A stretch of DNA of 64,000 nt. It comes from CAWCKS01 sp963763485 (lineage in GTDB: Bacteria > Pseudomonadota > Alphaproteobacteria > Rhizobiales > Xanthobacteraceae). Position numbers and translations under genes: made by a program. The stretch is from contig CAVXOW010000007.1 of NCBI GenBank assembly GCA_963763485.1, forward strand, positions 124,001-188,000, written 5' to 3'. Numbering within the stretch: the first letter of the stretch is position 1; each line of letters begins with the position of its first letter. Shown piece by piece: positions 1-10,981 of this stretch. The notes below the pieces were generated by a model that was not told the DNA's origin, did not search any database, and was given only the letters and a program-made list of their open reading frames with translations.

Positions 1-143
1 TCGCCAAGCTTGAAGCGCTGCTTGCGGGTTTGCGCGCCGCGGCGGACCGCCGGCAGCGGATGACGCAGACGCTCGCCGGTGCCATGATCGCGCTCAGGCC
101 CGACCTGATCGTGGTCAACCGGGCGCCGCCAAGACGCAAATGA
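1..143 (+). CDS. C-terminal fragment of an unidentified protein
   Basis: An open frame enters from the left edge (codons start at base 3) and ends at TGA 141-143, giving about 46 residues. The fragment is Ala/Leu/Arg-rich, with helix-like spacing and a basic tail ending PPRRK. It lies 24 bases before the LytTR-type regulator on the same strand, so the two could be co-transcribed. I do not recognise the family. Only the 3' end is in the window, so no function is proposed. Confidence 0.5.
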   Translation, partial: AKLEALLAGLRAAADRRQRMTQTLAGAMIALRPDLIVVNRAPPRRK

Positions 144-167
144 CAAGGCGCAAGCGATGAGAGTGAT

Positions 168-1088
168 GTGACCGACGCAGAGGCCCGAGAACCGAACGGT
201 CTCGACTGGCGGCTCCACGCCGTCGTCATGGCGGCCGTGCTGGCCATCGGCGTGATCAACGCGCTGTCGATCGCCCATGACAACGCACGCAACGGCGGGG
301 CCTATGACCTCGGCAGGCCGCTGTTCTGGGAGCTGACCAGCGTTGCGGTGATCGCGGCGCTCGCGCCACTCGTCGCGATGGGCGTCGAACGGCTGCGCGG
401 AGCCGGGTGCGAACGACGCTGGTGGACCGTCGCCGGCCTCGTCGCTTTGCTCGTCGTCGGCTTCTCGGCGGTCCACATCGCCGGCATGGTCGTGCTGCGC
501 ATGGCGGGTCTCGCGATGTCGGGCAGCTCTTACCATTTCACCTGGACGCCGTCGGAACTGGCCTACGAGTTCCGCAAGGACCTTGCGACTTGCGTGCTGC
601 TCGGTCTGACATTCTGGCTGGCGCTCAGCCGTCGCGACCTGGCGCGGGCCCGCGTGGCGGTCGAGCCCACCGCCGTTGGTACGTCGATGACGGTGCCCGG
701 TCATCTCTGGCTGCGCGACGGGTCAACCAGCCACCGCATCACCCCCCGCGACGTCGTCTCGCTGTCGTCGGCCGGCAACTATGTGGAGTATCGGCTCGCT
801 GGCGGGGCCTCGCATCTGGTCCGCGCCACGCTCGCGCGGGAGGAGCCGCGGCTCAAGCCATTCGGCATCATCCGCGTGCATCGGACGCGGATGGTCAATC
901 TGCACCGCGTCGTCGGCGTGACGCCGCGTCCCTCGGGCGATTTCGAGCTCAGGCTCGACAATGGTGACACCGTCATCGGGAGTCGCCGCTATCGCTCCGC
1001 CATGGGCCGTTTGGCCGACGATATCGCTGCTCCAATACCCTTAACCAAGGGCCAAGAAGACCCGCGGAGCGGGCTGGCGGTGCGTTAA
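168..1088 (+). CDS. Membrane-anchored LytTR-family transcriptional regulator
   Basis: This 306-residue protein has a multi-helix membrane region (about residues 15-165, four hydrophobic stretches) followed by a LytTR DNA-binding domain (about 195-290). The LytTR hallmarks are the strand after RDVVSLSSAGNYVEY, the RVHRTRMVNLHRV segment and the terminal SRRYRSAM. Known LytTR proteins bind paired direct repeats upstream of targets. Membrane-fused forms sense an unknown signal directly rather than through a receiver domain. The start is GTG at 168, because the ATG two bases earlier runs straight into TGA. The gene precedes ftsH with a 169-base gap. Target genes cannot be told from the sequence. 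Confidence 0.85.
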   Translation: MTDAEAREPNGLDWRLHAVVMAAVLAIGVINALSIAHDNARNGGAYDLGRPLFWELTSVAVIAALAPLVAMGVERLRGAGCERRWWTVAGLVALLVVGFSAVHIAGMVVLRMAGLAMSGSSYHFTWTPSELAYEFRKDLATCVLLGLTFWLALSRRDLARARVAVEPTAVGTSMTVPGHLWLRDGSTSHRITPRDVVSLSSAGNYVEYRLAGGASHLVRATLAREEPRLKPFGIIRVHRTRMVNLHRVVGVTPRPSGDFELRLDNGDTVIGSRRYRSAMGRLADDIAAPIPLTKGQEDPRSGLAVR

Positions 1089-1257
1089 TACGCCGTAATT
1101 CAGGTTATATTTGCGTATAGTGCGCCAAATACTCACACCCCGTTCCCTTGGCAGGGACGGCGACGACACATAAATTAGCCCCGGTCGAGACGCGCAACGA
1201 ATCGCGTCCGCCATTGCAAGGCCAGGCCGCCCCATGCGCGGTCACGAAGGACGCCCA

Positions 1258-3176
<1,919 letters not shown>

Positions 3177-3180
<4 letters not shown>

Positions 3181-3602
3181 CGACGCCGGCGCGTAGCGCC
3201 GGGTATTCCGGCAAGTCGTTACTGCAAAAGCTCGGCATCCAGCCGGGCTTTCGCATTTTTGTCGCCGGTGCACCGGCTGCGTACGAGAAGATCGTCGGGA
3301 AGCTGCCCAATGCTGCGACCCTCGTCGCACGGCTCGGCAAGAACATCGACATGATTCACGTCTTTGCCACCGAGCGAACAGGGCTCGGCAAGAGGCTCGC
3401 GGCCTATCGCAAGGTGATTGAGCCCGACGGCATGATCTGGATTTCCTGGCCGAAGCAGGCTTCGGGCGTTCCGACCGACCTCACTGACAATGTTGTGAGA
3501 GATGTTGCGTTGCCGCTCGGTCTCGTCGACGTCAAGGTCTGTGCCGTTGACGCCACATGGTCCGGCCTGAAGTTCGTGATCCGCCGCGAGCTCAGGCCGT
3601 AG
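3177..3602 (+). CDS. DUF3052-family protein
   Basis: This 141-residue soluble protein starts at GTG 3177, overlapping the ftsH stop (GTGA). It has the DUF3052 look: an early SLLQKLGIQPGFRI segment, a central acidic/hydrophobic core and the conserved IWISWPKQASG stretch around residues 82-92. The family's biochemical role is unknown. Actinobacterial members are linked to stress or growth control. Coupling to ftsH suggests co-expression but does not prove a shared function. No signal peptide or TM segment is seen. Confidence 0.8.
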
Positions 3603-3631
3603 GGCCGTAAACCGGTACCGGGAGCAGCTTC

Positions 3632-4195
3632 ATGACCGCGACCGCAATAGTCCTGGCGCTGTGTTGGGCCGTCTTCGCCATCTATTGGGCCGTCACCGCG
3701 CTCAACGTGAAGCGCACGATCGAACGCCGCGCCGACTGGCTTCGTATCGCGATCGCGATAATCGTCGGGCTTGGCGTGGTGCTGCTGCGCAGCACCTACG
3801 GCCGCGCGATCGATCCGTTCGTACTGCCGCGCAGTTTGCCAGTGCGCGTTGTTGCCGATGTGCTGGCGGTCGCGGGCGTTGCGATCCTGCTGTGGGCCAG
3901 AACCATCCTCGGCGGCAACTGGAGCAGCGCGGTGACCCTGAAGGAAAACCATGAGCTGATCCAGCGCGGCCCCTACGCCTGGGTGCGCCATCCGATCTAC
4001 AGCGGCCTGTTGCTGCTCAGCCTCGCCACCGCCGTGCACTACGCGACCCTCGGCGGTTTCGTGCTGCTGGCGCTGTGCTGCATCGGCTTCGCGTTGAAGC
4101 TGCGCCAGGAAGAGCTCTTGATGACCGAGCATTTCCCGGACCGCTATCCGGCTTACCGGGCGCGGGTGAAAGCGATCGTGCCGTTCGTGTTTTGA
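3632..4195 (+). CDS. Isoprenylcysteine carboxyl methyltransferase-like membrane protein
   Basis: The 187-residue protein has about five hydrophobic segments and the C-terminal signature of the ICMT/phospholipid-methyltransferase superfamily: GPYAWVRHPIYSGLL (about 111-125), followed by RQEELLMTEHFPDRYPAYRARVKAIVPF. These motifs form the S-adenosylmethionine pocket in characterised relatives. Bacterial members act on lipids, quinone-like or other membrane substrates, and the substrate here is unknown. The start ATG 3632 is preceded by a GGGAGC ribosome-binding sequence. It lies 29 bases after the DUF3052 gene, so it may be the last gene of the ftsH transcript. Confidence 0.85.
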   Translation: MTATAIVLALCWAVFAIYWAVTALNVKRTIERRADWLRIAIAIIVGLGVVLLRSTYGRAIDPFVLPRSLPVRVVADVLAVAGVAILLWARTILGGNWSSAVTLKENHELIQRGPYAWVRHPIYSGLLLLSLATAVHYATLGGFVLLALCCIGFALKLRQEELLMTEHFPDRYPAYRARVKAIVPFVF

Positions 4196-4205
4196 TGGCG
4201 TAGCC

Positions 4206-4447
4206 CTACACGGATGGCGTGTCAGCACCTCGCGACCGCACGTAGGCCCGCTCGCCGCTCTGCGGGATGAAACCAGACCTCCAAACTCTCACCTGAACTC
4301 GGATCGACAAACCGTTCCTCGGTCAGTTCCCAGCCCGGCCCGGGTGGCGCATTGAGCGGCTCGCCGCTTGTAGCCGCCGTTGCGGAACAGCGCCCAGATC
4401 AGCACCAGCAGGGCGACGATGCCGACCCAGACGACCAGTCCGATCAC
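4206..4447 (-). pseudogene. Small membrane-anchored conserved protein, broken by two frameshifts
   Basis: Reading leftwards, GTG at 4447 overlaps the stop of the YbjQ-family gene (GTGA) and opens a single TM segment (MIGLVVWVGIVALLVLIWAL). After GGYK the natural continuation (SGEPLNAPPGPGWELTEER) lies one base out of frame, with the shift at about 4366-4371. A second one-base shift near 4258-4264 leads into SGERAYVRSRGADTPSV and the stop at 4206. The length of 242 bases equals 80 codons plus 2, as expected for two inserted bases. The joined product would be about 79 residues: a TM anchor plus a cytoplasmic tail. Whether this is decay or sequence error cannot be told here. Confidence 0.65.
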
Positions 4448-4767
4448 GGAGCGGGCTCGATCACCGCGGCCGTCCCGTAGGCGACGATCTCGCTCATGGT
4501 GTTGCCGATCTCGGCGGAGTCGAACCTCATCATCAGGATGGCGTTGGCGCCCATTGCGGTCGCGTTATGCACCAGCCGATCGAGCGCATGCCGGCGCGCC
4601 TCCTCGAGCATCTGGGTGTATTCGTGGATCTCGCCGCCGATGATGGAGCGAAGTCCTGCCATCACATTGCCGCCCAGTCCTCGGCTGCGAACGACGACCC
4701 CAAAGCATTGCCCAAGCATCCGGGTCGTTCGATGGCCTGTCACATTCTCTGTTGTCACGACGATCAA
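4444..4767 (-). CDS. YbjQ-family (UPF0145) heavy-metal-binding domain protein
   Basis: The 107-residue protein matches the small YbjQ fold: opening MIVVTTENVTGH, a glycine-rich GGNVMAGLRSIIGGEI turn, a helix with RRHALDRLVHNA, then the MGANAILMMRFDS strand and a YGTAAVI end. The family forms pentameric beta-barrel-like assemblies of unknown role and is annotated as putative heavy-metal-binding. The start is TTG at 4767, decided by a strong GGGAGG ribosome-binding site seven bases upstream. The stop overlaps the next gene's GTG, so the two are probably translationally coupled. Confidence 0.85.
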   Translation of the reverse strand: MIVVTTENVTGHRTTRMLGQCFGVVVRSRGLGGNVMAGLRSIIGGEIHEYTQMLEEARRHALDRLVHNATAMGANAILMMRFDSAEIGNTMSEIVAYGTAAVIEPAP

Positions 4768-4871
4768 GTTAAGCCTCCCATATGGCTTGATTGCTGCAAT
4801 CCTGCTGCCGGATGCTGACGCGCGTCAGCATAGGCTCGGTGTATCAGTCCACTGCAAACCCGGTTTGGTTC

Positions 4872-5482
4872 ATGCCGCTGCAAAACCGCGTAAATCCCTT
4901 TGGCGAGCTGTTCGCGAGCGAGGCCCGCGGCACGCTGTTCGGCAATCGCGGCGGCAAATTCCACCGCGACGATCGTACGCTGTCGACGCGGCGGTGGACG
5001 TCGCGGCAATGGATTTGTTGCGTGCTCTGAATTCAAGGGCCGCCAGCGCAACGTCTGGGGCCGCTATTACACCGAACTGTTCTTTCTCGACGAAGTCACC
5101 GCGCTCGCCGCCGGCCATCGCCCGTGCTTCGAGTGCCGCCGCACCGAGGCACTCGCCTTCGCGCGAAGCATTCGGCAAGTCAAACCATCGGCCGTCGGCG
5201 CCGGAGATGGATCTTGTGCTGCAGGCCGAGCGCCTCGATGGACGGAACAAACGCGTCCATCGCCTCGCGCTCGATGCGCTGCCTGATGGCGCGATGATCA
5301 CCTTGACCGGACACGATGCGTTCGCGGTGAAGGGCGACGCGCTGCTGCCATGGACGCCGTTCGGCTATGGTGCCGCGCGTGAAAAGCTGCGCGGCGTCGA
5401 GGTCGACGTGCTGACGCCGCCGTCGATCCTGCGTGCACTGGCGCGCGGCTTCAGGCCGCGCTGGCACGCGACTGCGAGTTAA
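4872..5482 (+). pseudogene. Conserved hypothetical protein, broken by two frameshifts
   Basis: The protein-like signal runs through three frames. ATG 4872 gives MPLQNRVNPFGELFA, followed by FGNRGGKFHRDD and a stop at 5028-5030. One base on, EFKGRQRNVWGRYYTELFF continues to about 5160 and includes GHRPCFECRR. After a second shift at about 5158-5168, EAFGKSNHRPSAPEMDLVL leads to the stop at 5482. The total of 611 bases (203 codons plus 2) fits two single-base insertions. I recognise the pieces as one conserved alphaproteobacterial hypothetical of about 200 residues without a known function. No signal peptide or TM is seen. Confidence 0.7.
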
Positions 5483-5486
5483 CCCT

Positions 5487-6431
5487 TCACGCTGTCGCCG
5501 CGACCGGCACAGGGTTTCGATGCATGAATGCGCTGTAGTTTCGCGAAATGGCGACGAGCCGCCCGGTCTTTTTGTCGGTGAAGGTGTATTCGAGGCTCAT
5601 GAAGGCGGTCTTCTCGGTCTGCCACTTGTCGGCGACCCTGGTATCGATGATGTAGGTGCGGTCCAGGAACACAGGCTCGCGGACGACGAGGTCGGTCCCT
5701 GCATCCATGGCGGCGCGCACCGGAGCGTTGCCTTCAGGCTCGACGAATGCCGGATTGATCCGTCGGCCGTGATAGAACACCGACGCAATGTCCAGGGGCG
5801 ACCATAGCGGGCCGCCAAAGGGGGAAGCGACGCGGTACCACCAGTGCGGATCGCGTTCCATGACGTCTTCGGCACGGACGACGATCTCGAACGGCTTCCT
5901 CGTTGCCCCGACAATCACGTCGGGAGACGCTTCCTCTCCCACAATGGTGCGCGGCTGCGGGCTTCTCTCCCACGGAGCCAGGATTTTCTTGCCGTGCTCG
6001 ACCACAGCCGCCCAGCCGTAAGTCGAGGTTTCGCCGTCCCGGTTTTCGAGGTGGAAGGAGATTGTCCTGATATCGGCAGCGTCCGGCGGCAGTGTGTCCC
6101 ACACCACCCGAACCTCGCCTTCATAGCTGACCTTCTTGTGCCTGACGCTGTAGACCCCGCCTTCGTACCAGCTGGAGCCAAGGTTTGCCGGGATGGCGCC
6201 CGCCGTCACGCTCATCAATGTCAATCCGCCAACGATCCCCGCCTTGAGACCGAGCGCCCGCGCGGAGTCATCATCGTGAATCACCGTGTGCGGCTTCAAA
6301 CCCTGGGCAATCCTGTCGTGCGAGCTGACGGGTTTGCGGACCATCACCCAGGGGCCGGTATACATCGTAGCTAGTCTCCTGATTTCGGCAGGTTCGATTT
6401 CAATTGGACCACCAGCCGCATTGGCGGACAT
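5487..6431 (-). CDS. Hotdog-fold / MaoC-dehydratase-like protein
   Basis: The 314-residue soluble protein has a segment HTVIHDDDSARALGLKAGIVGG (about 48-69) that resembles hotdog-fold dehydratases and thioesterases, where a His/Asp region sits before a glycine-rich central helix. A beta-rich part (VYSVRHKKVSYEGEVRVVW) follows. A second, less obvious repeat in the C-terminal half could be another hotdog unit. The substrate would be an acyl-thioester by family analogy, but catalytic residues are not certain. Start ATG 6431; it stands alone between the frameshifted gene and the RlpA-like gene. It could equally be a nonenzymatic hotdog protein. Confidence 0.55.
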   Translation of the reverse strand: MSANAAGGPIEIEPAEIRRLATMYTGPWVMVRKPVSSHDRIAQGLKPHTVIHDDDSARALGLKAGIVGGLTLMSVTAGAIPANLGSSWYEGGVYSVRHKKVSYEGEVRVVWDTLPPDAADIRTISFHLENRDGETSTYGWAAVVEHGKKILAPWERSPQPRTIVGEEASPDVIVGATRKPFEIVVRAEDVMERDPHWWYRVASPFGGPLWSPLDIASVFYHGRRINPAFVEPEGNAPVRAAMDAGTDLVVREPVFLDRTYIIDTRVADKWQTEKTAFMSLEYTFTDKKTGRLVAISRNYSAFMHRNPVPVAATA

Positions 6432-6627
6432 GATGTCCGCCGAGCGGCTGGTCTCGCCAAGTATGAACCAGGCGGATTGTCGTTCACAGCGGACTTTGAT
6501 CGAGCGACGGTCACAGTGTCGGACCGCAGCGCGCCCCGCGGGGGTCGGGGCGAAGGGGCTTCATGAGCCTGAGGAGCGCGGGCTGGGCGCGTTCTGCATC
6601 GCTTCGACGTTTTCGCGCGTCTGCTCG

Positions 6628-7014
6628 TCAGAGCATGCACACCCACTGGGTTCGGTTCATGCCGATCGTGCGAGCCGCGCCACGAGCCAGATCAAGCGTG
6701 ACGCCGCGCGTAAACGGGCCGCGGTCATTGATCACGACGGCAACAGACCTCCCGTTCTCGGAATTCGTTACCGTGACCCGTGATCCGAAAGGCAGCGTGC
6801 GATGCGCGGCCGTCAACCCGCTGGAATCGAACGTCTGACCGCTCGCGGTTCTCCGGCCCGAGGCATAGAAGGTTGCTACGACCTGTTGTCCGGAACAGCT
6901 TCCGTGAGGTTTTGAATGCGCGAAGAACCAGGCGAAGCCCCGGCTGTGAGCGGGCGCGGGCGACATGACCAGGCACGACAGAGCCAATCCCAAGATGCAA
7001 AAGAACGGACGCAT
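6628..7014 (-). CDS. RlpA-like double-psi beta-barrel exported protein
   Basis: The 128-residue protein has an N-terminal signal peptide (about 1-24) and then the RlpA core: VVATFYASGRRTASGQTFD, LTAAHRTLPFGSRVTVTN and VVINDRGPFTRGVTLDLARGA. RlpA proteins bind or cleave peptidoglycan stripped of side chains. The conserved His and Asp of the barrel (AHRTLPFG and NDRGPF) are present. The SPOR domain is absent, so this is a short form. The ATG at 7014 has GGAG six bases upstream. Acting in the periplasm is inferred from the signal peptide. Confidence 0.85.
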   Translation of the reverse strand: MRPFFCILGLALSCLVMSPAPAHSRGFAWFFAHSKPHGSCSGQQVVATFYASGRRTASGQTFDSSGLTAAHRTLPFGSRVTVTNSENGRSVAVVINDRGPFTRGVTLDLARGAARTIGMNRTQWVCML

Positions 7015-7211
7015 TGATCACTCCGAATACGGCCCATTAGTTTCCCGAAACGCGGGGGCCCAATTGTGGCAATGATGGTCATACTGAATGCCCTGCTCGT
7101 GGTGCTGCCATCCGAACGAGCCGTCTTTCTACCGCTCTTAGGACACAATTGTAGGTACGGCATGGATCAGGGAAGTCGGCATTTGTCCGACATGACGAGG
7201 GACGTCTGAAC

Positions 7212-7574
7212 TTGAGACACTGGGTCAAATCAGGATGCAGTCTCCTCGTTCCTGTTGCAGTTGTTGTGCTGATCGGCGTGGCTCATGCCCAGAACCTCGA
7301 TCAGGGCAAACCGCCCGCCAAGTTGTTCGCGAGCAGTTGCGCCGGATGTCATCACAGCGCACGCGGACTTGCCAAAGGCCGTTTCAATCTCGCGCTCTTC
7401 TGGTTTTTGCAACAGCACTACACATCCAGTTCGAGTTCGGCCTGGACTCTCACCTCCTATCTTGAGTTTGTCGACGGCAACCAGCGCAACCAGGCACGAG
7501 CCGCGGCGACGAAATCGTCGAGGCGCTCGTCGCCGGCCTCGCTGCGACCGGCCGCCCCAATAGCGGGCCGCTAA
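7212..7574 (+). CDS. Small exported c-type cytochrome-like protein
   Basis: The 120-residue protein starts at TTG 7212. A signal peptide runs to about VAHA|QN (residue 27), then LFASSCAGCHHSARGL carries one CxxCH haem-attachment motif. GRFNLALFWFLQQHYTSSSSSA looks like the distal part of the small domain, with no obvious Met axial ligand. The C-terminal 35 residues are Arg/Ala/Ser-rich and of low complexity. Covalent haem c in the periplasm is implied, but the electron-transfer partner is unknown. The low-complexity tail could mask a further frameshift. Confidence 0.65.
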   Translation: MRHWVKSGCSLLVPVAVVVLIGVAHAQNLDQGKPPAKLFASSCAGCHHSARGLAKGRFNLALFWFLQQHYTSSSSSAWTLTSYLEFVDGNQRNQARAAATKSSRRSSPASLRPAAPIAGR

Positions 7575-7610
7575 AGCACGATCAGTTGAGATTGAATCGC
7601 GCTTCTTTTC

Positions 7611-7735
7611 CCCGCTCGTCGCCGCGGACGCGGGGACCCAGTCTTTGCCAAATAATCAGGGGCTCTTCTTGATCGTTGTGGAGTCCCACATTCGCGGAAA
7701 TAAGATGAGTTAAACTCATCACGCTTTAGCGCGAC
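7611..7735. repeat. Dispersed intergenic repeat, copy 1
   Basis: This stretch shares an ordered series of blocks with 12069-12212: the short palindrome around CCGCGGACGCGGG, then ACCCAGT, TTTGCCAA, CAGGG, TTGATCG, a GCGG(A/G)A block and the near-identical end GAGTTAAACTCATCACGCTT. The end itself is palindromic (GAGTTAAACTC). Two copies 4.5 kb apart in intergenic positions indicate a dispersed element. It has no coding signal. Confidence 0.75.
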
Positions 7736-7836
7736 ACGATCCCGCTCCGTTTGATGTTTTCCCCATCATACGAGCGACGGCGTGGCGATGCACCGGCGCG
7801 TACGCCGGTGCATCGACATCGCAGACAAAGCTGCGA

Positions 7837-10154
7837 TCAGGTCTCGAGCTGCCGGCCGATCGGCAATGCACGAATGCGTTTTCCGGTCGCGGCAAAGATC
7901 GCATTGATCAGCGCTGGCGCAAACGGGGGCACACCGGGCTCGCCGACACCGCTTGGTGGTGTCTCCGGGCCCGGCGGCACGATATGGACCTTGGTCACCA
8001 GCGGCGACTTGTCCATCCGGATGACCGGGAAGCCATCGAAATTGCTTTGCTGCACCCGTCCATCCTTGAAGGTGATCTCGCCATATCTTGCGAGACTGAG
8101 ACCCATGATCGCCGCGCCTTCGATCTGCGACTGGATCCGCTCGGGATTGACGTAGGTGCCGCAGTCAATCGCGGTGTCGACCTGGTGCACGGTCAGCGCA
8201 CCCTTATCGCCGACCTAACCTCGACAATGGTGGCGATGTAGCTGACGAAACTGCGGTGGACCGCAATGCCGAGCCCATGACCCTTCGGCACGGATCGGCC
8301 CCACTGTCCTTTCTCGGCGACGTATTCGACGACTTTCCGCAATCGGGCCGTGTCGATCGGATAGCTGTCAGCCGGCTCGCCGTAGTTCCACAGGTCCTTC
8401 ACCGAGGCGAGGTTGAGGATGCGCGGCGAGCCGATCAGCTGCAGCAGCATCTCCTTCTGATCGCGGTTGGTGGCGGCCGCGAGCTCGCCGACCATGGACT
8501 GGATCGCGAAGGCGTGGGGGATGTTCGACACCGAACGGAACCAGCCGAGCCGGGTGTGCGCAGCGGCTTCCGGATTCTCGATCTGGATGTTGGCGATCTC
8601 GAACGGCATGTCGACGAGCCCCATGCCGAGCTCGAACCCCAGCTTGTGATTGGCGCCGGCGACGAACGTCGAGCCGATCGTCGGCGCGGCGCTGCGATGC
8701 CGCCACGCGACGACCTTGCCGTTCTTGTCGAGACCGGCTTCGATCCGCTCGACCGACACGGTGTGCAGGAAGTCGTGGTGCAGGTCGTCTTCCCGCGTCC
8801 ACTGCACCTTCACCGGCGCGCCAAGCGCCTTCGATAGCAGCGCCGCCTCGATCGCGAAATCGCACTTCGATTTGCGCCCGAAACCGCCGCCAAGCAGCGT
8901 CACGTTCACGGTGACGTCGTTTTCGGCGAGACCAAGCGACTTCGCGACATCGGCTCGCGTGCCGCCGGGGCTCTGCACCGGCGCCCAGATCTCGGCCTTG
9001 CCATCCTTGACATCGGCGATCGCAACCGGCGGCTCCATGCTGGCATGGGCGAGATGAGGCAGGTAGTACTCACCGACCACGACCTTGTCGGCGCTCTTGA
9101 GCGCAGCATCGGCGTCGCCTTCCTTGCGCACCACCAGGCCAGGTTTGCGCGCGGCCTCCTCGAGCTCGGTCCGGTACGCCGCCGACTTGTATTTGGCGTT
9201 TGCGCCGTCGTCCCATTCGATCTTCAGGGCATCGCGGCCCTTGATCGCGGCCCCGGTGTTGCGTGCGATCACCGCGACGCCGCCAAGCGGCTGGAATTTC
9301 GACGGCCAGGGCCAGCCCTGGACCTCCATGACCTTCTCGACGCCGGATACCTTCATCGCCTCGGTTGAGTCGAACGACTTCAGCTTGCCGCCGGTGACCG
9401 GCGGGCGGGCAATCACCGCGTACTTCATGCCGGGCAGCCGGACGTCGGCGCCGTAACGGGCCTTGCCCATCGTGATGTCGCGAAGGTCGACGATTCCGAC
9501 CTGACCCTTGCCGAGGTAGCGGAAGTCCTTCGCATCCTTCAGCTTCAGGCTGTCGGCCGCCGGCACCGCCTCCTTTGCGGCATCGGCCGCCAGTTCACCA
9601 AAGCCGAGACGCCGGCCGCTGGCGGAGTGGACGATCTCATGATTGACGGCCTTGACCTCGGTCGCCGGCACACCCCAGCGTTTCGCCGCCGCGGCTTCGA
9701 GCATCGTGCGCGCGGACGCGCCGATCTGGCGCATCGGCACCAGGTAGTGGCGCGTGCTGCGCGAACCGTCGGTGTCCTGGTTGCCGAACTTGACCTCATC
9801 GCCGGTGGCCTGCTGAACTTTCACGCGCGACCAGTCAGCCTCCAGCTCTTCGGCGACGACGAGCGGCAGGCTGGTGCGCACGCCCGTTCCCATCTCGGAG
9901 CGATGCGCGACGATCGTCACGGTGCCATCGCTTGCGATCGCCACAAAGACGCGCGGGTCGACCACGACGCCATGGGGCATCTTGCCGGCGCCGGTTTGAT
10001 AGGCCGCAAACGCCTGGCGTGACATCACGGGGGCAGCAAGGACAAAGCCGCCGGCGATGCCAAGGGTCTTCAGGACCGCGCGCCGGGAGACGTTTTGGAC
10101 CTTGTTGCGCGGCGCAAAACCATGAAGCTTGTCGGGATTGGTGATGATGTTCAT
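7837..10154 (-). pseudogene. Molybdopterin-binding subunit of a two-subunit molybdenum hydroxylase (IorB-like), frameshifted
   Basis: The product would be an aldehyde/isoquinoline oxidoreductase-type large subunit. A twin-arginine signal (SRRAVLKTLG, about 23-32) predicts Tat export with cofactor bound. GGGFGRKSK and other molybdenum-cofactor motifs lie in the main frame from 10154. That frame stops at 8193. The remaining 118 codons, including the near-C-terminal GVGEPGVPPFAP with the catalytic Glu, continue in another frame to 7837. The shift is at 8210-8217, and the span (772 codons plus 2) fits one missing base. The iron-sulfur partner lies two bases upstream. Without correction the enzyme would lose its catalytic base. 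Confidence 0.8.
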
Positions 10155-10156
10155 TG

Positions 10157-10609
10157 TCACACCCCCGTCGATGCCAGGTGAACTGCAGTCTCGATGCGCT
10201 GGTAGCACCCGCATCTGCAGATGTTGCCCGCCATCGCTTCACGGATCTGGTCGTGGCTCGGCTTCGGGTTCTCCATCAGCAGCGCCGCCGCCTGCATGAT
10301 CTGACCGGCCTGGCAGAAGCCGCACTGCGGTACGTTCTCCTGGCGCCACGCCTTCTGCACCGGATGGTCGCCGGCGGGGTGCAGCCCTTCGATGGTGGTG
10401 ACATCGCGTCCGGCCACATCCGACACCGACGTAATGCAGGAGCGGACCGCCTGTTTGTCGACAATGACGGTGCAGGCACCGCACAGCGCCTGGCCGCAGC
10501 CGTATTTTGTCCCCGTCAATCCGGTCTCGTCGCGCAGGTACCAGAGCAGTGAAAGATTGGGATCGCCATCCCAGTTCTGTTCCTGTCCATTGATCTTGAG
10601 TTTGACCAT
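10157..10609 (-). CDS. (2Fe-2S)-binding subunit of molybdenum hydroxylase (IorA-like)
   Basis: The 150-residue subunit carries two [2Fe-2S] clusters that pass electrons from the molybdenum site. The plant-type ferredoxin motif GCGQALCGAC (about 40-49) and the second cluster helix motifs CGFCQAGQIMQA and NICRCGCYQRI are all visible. I chose ATG 10609, because AGGAG sits six bases before it but directly abuts the ATG at 10615. Its stop lies two bases before the start of the large-subunit gene, so the two form one transcript. There is no FAD subunit gene, which is typical of periplasmic two-subunit enzymes using a cytochrome acceptor. Confidence 0.9.
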   Translation of the reverse strand: MVKLKINGQEQNWDGDPNLSLLWYLRDETGLTGTKYGCGQALCGACTVIVDKQAVRSCITSVSDVAGRDVTTIEGLHPAGDHPVQKAWRQENVPQCGFCQAGQIMQAAALLMENPKPSHDQIREAMAGNICRCGCYQRIETAVHLASTGV

Positions 10610-10981
10610 CGTCATCTCCTCGATTTTATGGGCTGCCGAAAGCTTTCAATGAGAACGAGCTTTGTTCATTCCTCCGCGTCTTGTTGATCGAGCGTGCACC
10701 GCAACGCGACTGCCGCTGCGGTCGCCGTTCACGGTCAGGGATGCAAACCCCGGCCGCCTTCCGTTCGTCCGTCGCCTGCTCCGCTCATCGCGTTTCGAGG
10801 CGCCGCGGGATCATTTCAATGAGGTATTGCACTGGCGGCTTGCCTTCTGATCTTGGCAGCGGCCAAGTTGCAATTTTCTGGAGAACTTTGACCGCATGAA
10901 GGCGAGGCGAGTGCGTCTCAAAATTCTCCGAGAAGACATTTCCTTGCCCAAGCTTGCGGGTTCAGGTTCGTATTGCACCGC
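10610..10981. other. Divergent intergenic region with an imperfect inverted repeat
   Basis: This 372-base region separates the minus-strand hydroxylase operon from plus-strand azlCD and should hold both promoters. One feature stands out: GGAGAACTTTGAC at 10880-10892 is mirrored by CTCAAAATTCTCC at 10917-10929, an 11 of 13 match with a 24-base spacer. It could be an operator or an RNA hairpin ahead of azlC. Short reading frames here lack ribosome-binding sites and family resemblance. Confidence 0.4.
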
